This document shows positions 7,377 to 14,793 of a DNA stretch of 18,099 nt, piece after piece. Every line of letters begins with the position of its first letter. The first letter of the stretch is position 1. The DNA lies in assembly GCA_900772435.1 (NCBI GenBank), contig CAAHEM010000028.1:1-18099 (forward strand), in the 5' to 3' direction. Source of the stretch: Bacilli bacterium (GTDB lineage: Bacteria; Bacillota_I; Bacilli_A; RF39; UBA660). The notes under the pieces are model-generated. The model was not told the DNA's origin and searched no databases. It saw nothing but the letters and a program-made list of their open reading frames with translations. A program made the position numbers and the translations under genes.

Positions 7377-8105
7377 CTAAGAAGAATGATTAATAATAAA
7401 TTCCTCTATCTTCCCTTCTTCAATTAATTTTTCCAACACTTCATTTATTTTATTTAATAATTCAGTATTTCCTTTTTTAACAGCAATAGCATATTTATCA
7501 GTAAATAGTTCTATACTTAATATAGTAAGTTCACTATTATTTTTAACAAGTTCTTTTGCTGGTAGTTCATCCATTACAATACAATCTGCTTTTTTAGCTT
7601 TAACATCTTCAGCAGCACTTAAAAATTTCTTTTGACGAACTATTTTAGAATTTTTATAATTATTATTAACATAACTATCTGCAACACTACCAAGTTGAAC
7701 AGAAATAGTTTTACCATTTAAATCATTAACACTTTTAATTTTATTATAATCTTTTCTAACTACTATTACTTGTTTACTTGAAACATATTCAATAGAAAAA
7801 TCTACTTCTTTTTTTCTCTCTTCACTAATACTCATTCCGGCAGCAGCAAAGTCAGCTTTACCAGAATTAAGTTCATTAATAAGTGAATCAAAAGCAACAT
7901 CTTTAATTTCTAATTCTTTTCCCATAGATGCAGCTATTTCACGTGCTATATCAACATCTACTCCTACTATACCATTACTATCACGGTATTCATAAGGTGC
8001 AAAACCTGCCTCAGTAACCATAACTAACTTATTATCATCTTTATTACATCCAAATAATAAAAACGAAACACCAAAAATAATAAATAATTTAAATAATTTT
8101 CTCAT
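7377..8105 (-). CDS. Polar amino-acid ABC transporter, substrate-binding lipoprotein
   Basis: Solute-binding protein (SBP_bac_3 family) of 242 residues that captures an amino acid outside the cell and delivers it to the adjacent permease. A lipoprotein signal is present: basic start MRKLFK, hydrophobic core and lipobox ending in C20 (LLFGC). Mature-domain blocks are TEAGFAPYEYRD, GVDVDIAREIA, FDSLINELNSGKADF and AGMSISEERKKEVDFS, typical of polar amino-acid binders. AGGAGA lies 7 bases before the ATG. It is the first gene of the importer operon with its own promoter. Ligand identity cannot be read with confidence; arginine is suggested by arcA downstream. Confidence 0.95.
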   Translation of the reverse strand: MRKLFKLFIIFGVSFLLFGCNKDDNKLVMVTEAGFAPYEYRDSNGIVGVDVDIAREIAASMGKELEIKDVAFDSLINELNSGKADFAAAGMSISEERKKEVDFSIEYVSSKQVIVVRKDYNKIKSVNDLNGKTISVQLGSVADSYVNNNYKNSKIVRQKKFLSAAEDVKAKKADCIVMDELPAKELVKNNSELTILSIELFTDKYAIAVKKGNTELLNKINEVLEKLIEEGKIEEFIINHSS

Positions 8106-8125
8106 ACAATCTTCTCCTATAATAG

Positions 8126-8134
8126 ATTATATCA
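8126..8134 (-). promoter_or_regulatory. Extended -10 promoter of the ABC importer operon
   Basis: Minus strand TGA-TATAAT (8134-8126), an extended -10 about 20 bases upstream of the ATG at 8105. A -35 is not convincing: at 17 bases the hexamer is TTTTTG, and the TTGTTT nearby is only 14 bases away. Confidence 0.5.
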
Positions 8135-8177
8135 TTAATTATTAAAAACAAAAAGAAAATTATAACAATCTTACATT

Positions 8178-8207
8178 AAAAAAGACTAGATTTTATATTC
8201 TAGCCTT
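8178..8207 (-). terminator. Intrinsic terminator of the prepilin-DUF285 gene
   Basis: On the minus strand AAGGCTAGA (8207-8199) pairs with TCTAGTCTT (8190-8182) with one G-U pair around an 8-base loop, followed by six T to 8178. It lies about 48 bases beyond the stop codon of the gene. Confidence 0.85.
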
Positions 8208-8254
8208 TAAGCAATCATTATTATATATTATTATAATTTTCTTTTTAACATCTT

Positions 8255-9508
8255 TTACTTTTTAGTAAAATATCCTGGGTTTGATGTTCCACCATCTATT
8301 CTTGCAAATGTTTTATCAGTTTTAGAACTATTATATATAGTACCTGCACCACCAACTAGATTAATCGAACTAGAAAACATATTAGTGCTACTAGTAACTT
8401 TGTTAGTTACAAATTTATCACTTGCATATATTGTTTTAAGATTTTTAGTATTCTCAAACATATAACTCATATCAGTAACATTACTTGTATCAAAACCACT
8501 TATATCAATTATAGAAGCTTCGCTTTGATAAAACATACCAGACATATCAGTTACATTTTTAGTATTAAAATTTGCTAATTCTAATTTTGAAGCTTTGTTA
8601 TTATAAAACATATACCTCATATTAGTTACGTTACTTGTATCAAAACTACTTAAATCAAAAGTTACTACTTTACTATCATAAAACATATCTCTCATATTTG
8701 TAACATTACTTGTATTAAAATTTTCAAAGCCATTTATTACTGTTGCTTGACTGCCATAAAACATTCCTTGCATATCAACTACATTTTTGGTATCGAATTC
8801 ACTTACATCAACTGTAGAAGCATTACTATCAAAAAACATATAAGACATTGAAACTACTGGTCTATTATTTATAGTTGAGCATGTTTTACCGCTTACCATT
8901 TCAGTACTATTTTTATCAGTAAGACTAACTCCCCAGCCATCAGTTGATATATTAACCCAAGTTATAATTCCTTTTTCAGTAACATTATATCCTACTTTTT
9001 GCATGTATCTATAGGTATATTTACCATCAATAAATTCGGCACCTTGTACCATATTTCCATTAAAAGTACAATTATAAGAATTAGAATCTACTGATTGACT
9101 ACCACATTCATAGTTATCTAAATTTCCTTCTTCTAAATCATCTATAGTTAATTTATCAACAGTTTTGTTATTATCTAAACTTGCTATCCATTTACCATTA
9201 GATACCTTCATACTAGTTACTTTTCCACTATTATTTAGAATAACACAATATTGAAGTTTTTTTCCTGTCATATCAAGTTTAGTACTATCTTCTGAATTTA
9301 TAATTTTTGTTTGCTTGTTACTTATAGAATTTGATATAAACTTCTTTTCTGATTCACTATACACTTTCTTTGCTTCTGTTAAAAATGTTTCTTTTTGCGC
9401 TTTATTGTACATATTTATTACATTAGGAAGCGCTATTATTACAAGTATTGCTAAAATTGCAATGACTGCAAGTAATTCAACTAATGTAAAACCATTTCTA
9501 TTTTTCAT
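8255..9508 (-). CDS. Type IV prepilin-like protein with DUF285 (BspA-type) repeats
   Basis: Secreted or surface protein of 417 residues combining two modules. Residues 1-30 are a class III prepilin leader: short basic MKNRNG, then FTLVELLAVIAILAILVII with the invariant Glu five residues after the predicted G6/F7 cleavage site, followed by the usual amphipathic helix (to about 57). Residues 58-215 are a linker domain with five Cys (88, 135, 147 and 210 among them). Residues 215-380 hold six to seven repeats of about 25 residues centred on MxxMF (221, 246, 272, 297, 322, 347, 375), each with DTSNVTxM and the aromatic spacing typical of DUF285/BspA surface repeats. The C-terminus ends NPGYFTKK, usual for this repeat family. 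AGGTGA precedes the ATG by about 4 bases. No prepilin peptidase or pilus assembly gene is nearby. A surface adhesin or pilus-tip role is inference. Confidence 0.9.
   Translation of the reverse strand: MKNRNGFTLVELLAVIAILAILVIIALPNVINMYNKAQKETFLTEAKKVYSESEKKFISNSISNKQTKIINSEDSTKLDMTGKKLQYCVILNNSGKVTSMKVSNGKWIASLDNNKTVDKLTIDDLEEGNLDNYECGSQSVDSNSYNCTFNGNMVQGAEFIDGKYTYRYMQKVGYNVTEKGIITWVNISTDGWGVSLTDKNSTEMVSGKTCSTINNRPVVSMSYMFFDSNASTVDVSEFDTKNVVDMQGMFYGSQATVINGFENFNTSNVTNMRDMFYDSKVVTFDLSSFDTSNVTNMRYMFYNNKASKLELANFNTKNVTDMSGMFYQSEASIIDISGFDTSNVTDMSYMFENTKNLKTIYASDKFVTNKVTSSTNMFSSSINLVGGAGTIYNSSKTDKTFARIDGGTSNPGYFTKK
8369..8866 (-). repeat. DUF285 tandem repeat block, about 75-base period
   Basis: In-frame tandem repeats within the prepilin-like gene. 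MxxMF anchors occur at residues 221, 246, 272, 297, 322, 347 and about 375, a period of 25 or 26 residues. The DNA copies, such as the repeated ACATTACTTGTATCAAA-like stretches on the plus strand, are similar but diverged, so this is a protein-level repeat with some room for slippage or recombination. Confidence 0.85.
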
Positions 9509-9524
9509 ATAATCACCTATTATA

Positions 9525-9553
9525 ATTATAACTATCTAATTTAGTTAGGTCAA
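9525..9553 (-). promoter_or_regulatory. Promoter of the prepilin-DUF285 gene
   Basis: Minus strand -35 TTGACC (9553-9548), 17-base spacer and -10 TATAAT (9530-9525), near consensus. The predicted start near 9518 coincides with the first base of the AGGTGA ribosome binding site, so the leader is only about 10 bases. Confidence 0.8.
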
Positions 9554-9555
9554 TA

Positions 9556-9567
9556 ATCAATATTGAT
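9556..9567. promoter_or_regulatory. Palindrome between divergent promoters, possible operator
   Basis: ATCAATATTGAT is a perfect 12-base palindrome lying between the two divergent -35 elements and overlapping the plus-strand -35 (9563-9568). It could be an operator for a dimeric repressor acting on both genes. Perfect AT-rich palindromes also arise by chance in such DNA, so the functional call is weak. Confidence 0.3.
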
Positions 9568-9591
9568 AAATTTATTAAAATGGATTATAAT
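9563..9591 (+). promoter_or_regulatory. Promoter of the plus-strand membrane-protein gene
   Basis: Plus strand -35 TTGATA (9563-9568), 17-base spacer and -10 TATAAT (9586-9591), near consensus. The predicted start near 9598 leaves about 10 bases before ATG 9608, including the GGTGA ribosome binding site. Confidence 0.8.
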
Positions 9592-9607
9592 TGTTTTGGT
9601 GAATTGA

Positions 9608-10240
9608 ATGAAAAAATTATTATTAATACCACTACTATTACTTAGTATTGGTAATGTAAAAGCTTATGAAAATGAATACTTTAAGATTGATATACCTGAA
9701 ACATTTAAAGAAGAAATTGCTGAAAATGGAACATATAAATGGATTAGTAATGATTCTAAAAATAATGATAATATAATTATTACAGTTAGTAAGAATCAAA
9801 AAGATAATAAATATAACATTGAAAACTATACTGATGAAAATATCAATGAATATGAAAAATATTTAGAAGATGAAATAAATAAGCAACTAGAAGAATATAA
9901 AATTAAAGTAGATGTTAAAAATGTTAAAAAAGATACTCTTAATGATATGCAAACAGTTAGTTATGATGTAATATGGCCTACTAAAGAATCAACTGGATAC
10001 GATATATATCAAAAAGGATATGCATTTACTACTGAAAATTATATTTATGTTTATACTTACAGTAGTGATTCAGAACTTACTAATAATGAAGACTTTAAAA
10101 CTACAATAAATAGTTTCAAGACACTTGATAAAGAAATTGAAGATAACAACTTTCTAAAAAACAAATGGAAACTTGCATTAGTAATTGGCGTCTTCGGTGG
10201 AATCGTAGCATTCGTAATTTCAACATTAAAAAAACACTAA
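9608..10240 (+). CDS. Secreted single-pass membrane protein of unknown function
   Basis: A 210-residue protein I do not recognise by name. It has a clear signal peptide (MKKLLLIPLLLLSIGN, likely cut after VKA at 19) and a C-terminal TM helix at about 188-206 followed by the basic tail LKKH, so the topology is type I: an external domain of about 165 residues held to the membrane. The external domain has no Cys and is rich in Lys, Asn, Asp, Glu and Tyr. Its pattern (EYFKIDIPETFKEE, then QTVSYDVIWPT, then YIYVYTYSS and FKTTINSFKTL) resembles small secreted beta domains of the PsbP-like type; this is only an impression. GGTGA lies 5 bases before the ATG. It is divergent from the prepilin-like gene with paired promoters, so the two may be coregulated. 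A bidirectional terminator follows. Confidence 0.8.
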   Translation: MKKLLLIPLLLLSIGNVKAYENEYFKIDIPETFKEEIAENGTYKWISNDSKNNDNIIITVSKNQKDNKYNIENYTDENINEYEKYLEDEINKQLEEYKIKVDVKNVKKDTLNDMQTVSYDVIWPTKESTGYDIYQKGYAFTTENYIYVYTYSSDSELTNNEDFKTTINSFKTLDKEIEDNNFLKNKWKLALVIGVFGGIVAFVISTLKKH

Positions 10241-10252
10241 AAAGTGTTTTTT
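10229..10252. terminator. Bidirectional terminator between convergent genes
   Basis: AAAAAACACT (10229-10238) and AGTGTTTTTT (10243-10252) form a perfect ten-pair hairpin with an AAAA loop. The A and T runs let it act in both directions: for the plus-strand gene, whose TAA (10238-10240) lies within it, and for the minus-strand sigma-factor gene ending at 10254. Confidence 0.9.
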
Positions 10253-10253
10253 A

Positions 10254-10889
10254 TTATGCACAAATATTGGATTTCATTCTTTCTAGTATTAACTTTTCTT
10301 GTCTTGATACTTTTACTTGAGACACTCCTAAAACATCAGCTGTTTCACTTTGAGTATATCCTTGATAATATCTATATTCTATTAAATGCCTATCAAAATC
10401 ATTCATTGATGATAATTCTGTATCTAAAAGAATTCTATTATCAATCTCCTCTCTTTTATCATTTCCATAATCATAATCTTTTTCATCTGTACTTGTAGTA
10501 AACGATATAGTTTCAATTATATTAAGCATAACACTTTCATCTATTTCCATAAACGAGCAAATCTCTTTAAATGTTACCTCTCTACCATATCTTGTAGTAA
10601 GTAATGTTTTTACATTTAAATATTTTTTATATAATGACATATACTCCTCACTAACTCTTATATTCCTATCAGTTCTAATAAATTCTATTATTTCACCTAA
10701 AATATATTTATAAGCATATGTACTAAACTTAACACTAGTATCTTTCTTAAAATTTTTATATGCTTTTATTACTCCAATAGAACCTACCTGATAGAGATCA
10801 TCAATACTATAATACATAGAATATTTACTAGCGATTTTATATATTAATCCCTCACTTTCTTTAATCAATGTTAAATATTTATCGCTCAT
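10254..10889 (-). CDS. RNA polymerase sigma factor, SigF/SigG/SigB group
   Basis: Alternative sigma-70 factor of 211 residues. Region 2 (about 12-80) contains DDLYQVGSIGVIKAYKNF and FSTYAYKYILGEIIEFIR, the form typical of the SigB/F/G group. Region 3 (about 95-127) follows with GREVTFKEI. Region 4 (about 160-205) has a helix-turn-helix, QGYTQSETADVLGVSQVKVSR, with the group's ISQVQVSR-like recognition helix. It is somewhat short because region 1 is absent and the linkers are compact, as usual for this group. Its ATG overlaps the TGA stop of the STAS gene (ATGA), so the two are coupled. In sporulating Firmicutes this pair normally encloses an anti-sigma kinase gene, which is missing. Which genes it controls is unknown. 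Confidence 0.9.
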   Translation of the reverse strand: MSDKYLTLIKESEGLIYKIASKYSMYYSIDDLYQVGSIGVIKAYKNFKKDTSVKFSTYAYKYILGEIIEFIRTDRNIRVSEEYMSLYKKYLNVKTLLTTRYGREVTFKEICSFMEIDESVMLNIIETISFTTSTDEKDYDYGNDKREEIDNRILLDTELSSMNDFDRHLIEYRYYQGYTQSETADVLGVSQVKVSRQEKLILERMKSNICA

Positions 10890-11227
10890 ATACTAAATAT
10901 CCCTATACTATGTTTTTCGCTCTTAGATTTAAAACAATAATCAAACAAATCACTATTTTTAAGAGTTAATTTAAGTTTATCATTTATACCACTAATTACT
11001 ACTTTACCATCATATCTACTAACAACATTAGATATTTTAATTATAGAATCTATTCCACTTTTATCAACATAATTAACATCTTCTAAGTCAATATTAACTT
11101 GTTTTAAAGACATACCTAATATTACAGGAATAACTCTACTCTCAAATACATTTAATGTCTCGTTATAAAAACTACCATTTAATCTAACAAATAAAATCCC
11201 TTTTTTGAATTCAATATTTGTTGTCAT
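10886..11227 (-). CDS. STAS-domain anti-sigma factor antagonist (SpoIIAA/RsbV-like)
   Basis: A 113-residue single STAS domain. Such proteins bind an anti-sigma kinase when unphosphorylated and so free the sigma factor. The core motif is VNIDLEDVNYVDKSGID, with S57 at the position phosphorylated in SpoIIAA/RsbV; the usual D-S-S-G is D-K-S-G here. The length matches SpoIIAA. It overlaps the sigma-factor gene by 4 bases. No ribosome binding site is visible; a -10-like TATTAT (11239-11234) ends 6 bases before the ATG, which would give a leaderless mRNA, or translation may reinitiate after the upstream gene 25 bases away. The partner anti-sigma kinase is not encoded next to it. Confidence 0.85.
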   Translation of the reverse strand: MTTNIEFKKGILFVRLNGSFYNETLNVFESRVIPVILGMSLKQVNIDLEDVNYVDKSGIDSIIKISNVVSRYDGKVVISGINDKLKLTLKNSDLFDYCFKSKSEKHSIGIFSI

Positions 11228-11251
11228 GATTAAATAATACTACAATCATTA

Positions 11252-12280
11252 TTATGAATGTTGTGATTCGACAAAACTAGATTTTTTATTTAGTATTAGT
11301 ATAAGTACAATTAATAATATAGAACTATTAGTAAGATATCTAAATATATTATCTCCTGTTTTAGGATTCTCTATTTCTTCTTTATAATCTAGATATTTAA
11401 TATAACATGTTTCTTTAAAACAATTACCATCTTCTACTAAATTACCATCATTATCAACAATAATATAATCATTAAGTAAAAATCTATAATATTTTTTAAG
11501 TGTACTTTCATCTTTAATATAACCATCTAAATTAGAATAATAATCAGTTGCATATTCTCTTCCTAATTTATATGTTTTATACACTTTATCAGTAACTTTA
11601 TACACTTCCATATATTGATTAACATAAGATTTAAAATCTTTAATAGAAAGTTCTAATTTACAATTATCACATCTTTCAAAAATAAATTTTTTACTATAAA
11701 CATTATATTTATCACATGATCTATATGATATTAAAGAACTAACATTTTCACTACTACTATAATATATAACTATCTTAAATGACTCATTAAAATTATCAAA
11801 AAATAATTTAATATTTTTATTACTATAATTAATATATTCATTACCATTTATTAAAGATTTAAAGCTAGTATTATAAGTAATTTTTTTATTATTATCATAT
11901 AATTCAATTTTAGAAATATTTAAATCTTCTATTTCACTTAATAATAAACTAGTTATATCTTCATTTTTAAATGTATAATCTTCAAAGTTAGATGTAATTA
12001 CCCTTTCTTTATATTTTTTAGGTACTTCCGGTGTTATAAAGTTTACATATTTATAATTTTCATATTGTACCTGCATATTATTTTTTATATCCTCAAGTTT
12101 TAGATATTTAATATCATTTTCTACCTCTTTGTACCATAAATATCTATTCTCTTCAAATATAAATTTTTTATCCTTTACCTCTCCCGGATAAATAGGACTC
12201 CATTCACTATATTTATATTCAATCGCATAACACTTACTAAATAAAAATATAGTTACTAAAACTAAAAATATTTTTTTCAT
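11252..12280 (-). CDS. Secreted protein with NPKTG sorting-like C-terminus
   Basis: A 342-residue exported protein of unknown function. An N-terminal signal peptide (MKKIFLVLVTIFLFSKC, probable cut after YA near residue 19) is followed by IEYKYSEWSPIYP and an external region rich in Tyr, Lys, Asn and Asp, with clustered Cys (the CDNC pair near residue 205 and two more near 290). The C-terminus has the layout of a sortase substrate: NPKTGD (305-310), a hydrophobic stretch (about 316-328), then NKK and a short polar tail. NPKTG differs from canonical LPXTG. No sortase gene is in the window, so it could simply be a C-terminal membrane anchor. AGGAGGG lies about 5 bases before the ATG. The gene ends 24 bases before the STAS gene, so partial read-through into the sigma unit is possible. 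Confidence 0.8.
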   Translation of the reverse strand: MKKIFLVLVTIFLFSKCYAIEYKYSEWSPIYPGEVKDKKFIFEENRYLWYKEVENDIKYLKLEDIKNNMQVQYENYKYVNFITPEVPKKYKERVITSNFEDYTFKNEDITSLLLSEIEDLNISKIELYDNNKKITYNTSFKSLINGNEYINYSNKNIKLFFDNFNESFKIVIYYSSSENVSSLISYRSCDKYNVYSKKFIFERCDNCKLELSIKDFKSYVNQYMEVYKVTDKVYKTYKLGREYATDYYSNLDGYIKDESTLKKYYRFLLNDYIIVDNDGNLVEDGNCFKETCYIKYLDYKEEIENPKTGDNIFRYLTNSSILLIVLILILNKKSSFVESQHS

Positions 12281-12294
12281 TTAACCCTCCTATT

Positions 12295-12323
12295 ATTATA
12301 GTTAGGCATAAATTATCAAAACA
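12295..12323 (-). promoter_or_regulatory. Probable promoter of the NPKTG-protein gene
   Basis: Minus strand -10 TATAAT (12300-12295) is perfect, but the hexamer 17 bases upstream is only TGTTTT (12323-12318). The predicted start near 12288 leaves a very short leader that includes the AGGAGGG ribosome binding site. The poor -35 abuts an inverted repeat, so activator dependence is possible. Confidence 0.55.
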
Positions 12324-12351
12324 CTTCTTTTTAATTTAACTTTTAAGAAGT
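12323..12351. repeat. Inverted repeat upstream of the NPKTG-protein promoter
   Basis: ACTTCTT (12323-12329) and AAGAAGT (12345-12351) are perfect inverted arms with centres 22 bases apart, about two DNA turns. The near arm touches the weak -35 of the downstream promoter. It may bind a dimeric regulator, or be a second weak hairpin terminator behind leuS (minus strand continues GTTTTG). Confidence 0.35.
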
Positions 12352-12368
12352 ACAAGATTAATTCAATT

Positions 12369-12397
12369 AAAAAATAGGTTAACTACTTAACCTATTT
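12369..12397 (-). terminator. Intrinsic terminator of the leuS operon
   Basis: On the minus strand AAATAGGTTAA (12397-12387) pairs perfectly with TTAACCTATTT (12382-12372) around GTAG, followed by further T to 12369. The TAG stop of leuS (12394-12392) is inside the 5' arm. Confidence 0.9.
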
Positions 12398-14791
12398 AAT
12401 TACTATATTAACAATCTTATTAGGAACAACTATTTCTTTTACTATTTCATGTCCTTCAATATGTTTAATAACATTCTCTTGTTCTTTAGCTAACTTTAAT
12501 AATTCATCTTTATCAGTATCTTTACTTACACTGAAAGTTGCTCTTAATTTACCATTAACACTTACTGCTATAGTTACTTCATCAAGTAATGCTTTCTTTT
12601 CATCATATTTTGGCCAACTAGCATAAGTAAGTGTATCTTCACTTCCATCTATAATTGAATACATTTCTTCACAAATAAATGGACATATTGGATACAATAA
12701 TTTAATAAATCCAACTGCATATTCTTTTGGTAAAACTTCTTCCTTACTTACAGCATTCATAAATATCATAAGTGTACTAATCGCAGTATTAAATTTAAGA
12801 TTCTCATAATCTTCAGTAACCTTTTTAACTGTTGAATGATATAGTTGTTCTAAATTTTTATTTTCTTCACCTTTTACTTTATCACTTTCAATAAGTAATC
12901 TATATACTTTATCTAAGAATTTCTTACTTCCATTAACTCCTTGTTCACTCCATGGTTTATCAGCTTCGATTGGACCCATAAACATTTCATAAAGTCTTAA
13001 TGTATCTGCTCCGTATTCACGTACTACATCATTAGGATTTACAACAAATTCAGGATGTCTCTTACCCATTTTAATTCCATTAGACCCAAGTATCATTCCT
13101 TGATGAACAAGCTTTTTAAATGGTTCTTTTACTGGTACAATTCCTTTATCATATAAGTAGTTATTCCACATTCTAGAATATAATAAGTGTCCAGTAGCAT
13201 GTTCAGGACCACCTACATATAAATCTACTGGCATCCAGTGTTCTAACAACTTGTAATTAGCAAGTTCCTTATCATTATGAGGATCTATATATCTTAAGAA
13301 ATACCAACTTGATCCAGCACTACCAGGCATAGTAGAAGTTTCTCTTTTTCCTTTTTTGCCATCAACTATTACATTAACCCAATCTTTTGCTTTATTTAAA
13401 GGTGCAGTTCCATCTTTCATTGGAGTATAGTCTTCAAGCTCTGGTAATATTAAAGGCAATTCTTCATCTTTAAGAGCAACATACTCTCCATCTTCAAATT
13501 CTACTACTGGAATAGGTTCTCCCCAATATCTTTGTCTTGCAAATATCCAATCTCTTAATCTATAATTTATCTTTTTCTTTCCACAATTATGTTCTTCTAA
13601 CCAAAGAATCATTTTGTTAATCGCTTCTTCTTTATCAAGTCCATCTAAGAATCCAGAATTAACATGTATTCCATCTTTAGTATAAGCTTCTTTTGTAATA
13701 TCTCCACCTTTTAATACTTCAATAACAGGAATATTAAACTTACGAGCAAATTCATAATCTCTTTCATCATGAGCAGGTACAGCCATAATAGCACCAGTTC
13801 CATAACTCATAAGAACGTAATCACTTATCCATATAGGTATTTCCTTATTATTAACTGGATTAATAGCATATGCCCCAGTAAATACTCCAGTTTTACCACC
13901 ATTAGTACCAGTTCTCTCAAGTTCACTCTTACTCTTAGATTCATTAATATATTTTTCTACTTCTTCTTTCTTTTCTGAAGTAGTTATTTCACTAATAAGT
14001 GGATGCTCTGGACTAAGTACACAATAAGTTGCACCATATAAAGTATCGCATCTAGTAGTAAAAACAGTAAAATCTTTATCACTATCTTTTACTTTAAAAA
14101 TTACTTCTGCTCCAATACTCTTACCTATCCAATATCTTTGTATATCTTTAGTAGATTCTGGCCAATCTATTTCATCAAGTCCTTCTAATAATCTATCAGC
14201 ATACTTAGTAATATTTATAACCCATTGACTCATATTCTTACGAACAACAGGATATCCACCTCTTTCACTTTTGCCATCAATTACTTCATCATTAGCAAGT
14301 ACAGTTCCTAGTTCTTCACACCAGTTAACAGGCATATCTACTTTTTTAGCAAGTCCATCTTCAAATAATCTTTTAAATATCCATTGAGTCCATTTATAGA
14401 ACTTAGGATCACTTGTAGATAATTCTCTATCCCAATCATAAGAAAGTCCTATATTTTTTAATTGACTTCTAAATGTTTTAATATTTTCATCTGTAAAAAT
14501 AGATGGATGATTACCAGTTTGTATAGCATACTGTTCAGCAGGTAAACCAAATGAATCAAATCCCATTGGATGAAGTACATTATATCCTTGCATTCTCTTC
14601 ATTCTAGATACTATATCAGTTGCAGTATAACCTTCCGGATGCCCAGCATGTAATCCAACGCCACTAGGATAAGGAAACATATCTAAAGCATAAAACTTAG
14701 GTTTACTAAAATCATTAATATCAGTTTTAAAGCATTCATTGTCTTCCCAATACTTTTTCCATTTTTCTTCTATTTTTTTATAATCGTACAT
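12392..14791 (-). CDS. leuS: Leucyl-tRNA synthetase
   Basis: Charges tRNA-Leu with leucine in the cytosol. The 799 residues are slightly shorter than most bacterial LeuRS but full-length. Seen in order: class I HIGH-type motif in [15 protein letters not shown] (HAGH at 48-51); [16 protein letters not shown]; the CP1 editing domain with the threonine-rich [13 protein letters not shown] and the [13 protein letters not shown] block; [28 protein letters not shown]; the catalytic loop [15 protein letters not shown], where KMSKS reads KMGKR (574-578); the anticodon-binding domain; and a C-terminal domain ending IVNIVIK. The ATG lies 2 bases after the stop of the small membrane-protein gene, with AAGGGAAG inside that gene. 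The leucine T-box upstream of both genes independently supports the call. Confidence 0.98.
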   Translation of the reverse strand: MYDYKKIEEKWKKYWEDNECFKTDINDFSKPKFYALDMFPYPSGVGLHAGHPEGYTATDIVSRMKRMQGYNVLHPMGFDSFGLPAEQYAIQTGNHPSIFTDENIKTFRSQLKNIGLSYDWDRELSTSDPKFYKWTQWIFKRLFEDGLAKKVDMPVNWCEELGTVLANDEVIDGKSERGGYPVVRKNMSQWVINITKYADRLLEGLDEIDWPESTKDIQRYWIGKSIGAEVIFKVKDSDKDFTVFTTRCDTLYGATYCVLSPEHPLISEITTSEKKEEVEKYINESKSKSELERTGTNGGKTGVFTGAYAINPVNNKEIPIWISDYVLMSYGTGAIMAVPAHDERDYEFARKFNIPVIEVLKGGDITKEAYTKDGIHVNSGFLDGLDKEEAINKMILWLEEHNCGKKKINYRLRDWIFARQRYWGEPIPVVEFEDGEYVALKDEELPLILPELEDYTPMKDGTAPLNKAKDWVNVIVDGKKGKRETSTMPGSAGSSWYFLRYIDPHNDKELANYKLLEHWMPVDLYVGGPEHATGHLLYSRMWNNYLYDKGIVPVKEPFKKLVHQGMILGSNGIKMGKRHPEFVVNPNDVVREYGADTLRLYEMFMGPIEADKPWSEQGVNGSKKFLDKVYRLLIESDKVKGEENKNLEQLYHSTVKKVTEDYENLKFNTAISTLMIFMNAVSKEEVLPKEYAVGFIKLLYPICPFICEEMYSIIDGSEDTLTYASWPKYDEKKALLDEVTIAVSVNGKLRATFSVSKDTDKDELLKLAKEQENVIKHIEGHEIVKEIVVPNKIVNIVIK

Positions 14792-14793
14792 TT

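Noticed and set aside
8369..8866. Regular about 75-base repeats that could suggest a CRISPR array or satellite
   Set aside because: The repeats are in frame, diverged in DNA but conserved as DUF285 protein repeats; no constant repeat with unique spacers.
10244..10498. Plus-strand open frame of 84 codons opposite the sigma-factor gene
   Set aside because: It lies antisense to region 4 of a clear sigma factor, starts inside a terminator hairpin and has no recognisable features; it is a shadow frame.
10254..11227. A hidden or frameshifted spoIIAB between the STAS and sigma genes
   Set aside because: The two frames overlap by 4 bases, so there is no room, and neither contains GHKL kinase motifs.
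13769..13978. Plus-strand open frame inside leuS, and similar frames at 1488-1691, 5233-5421 and 9315-9512
   Set aside because: All are antisense to well-supported genes and show no family features.
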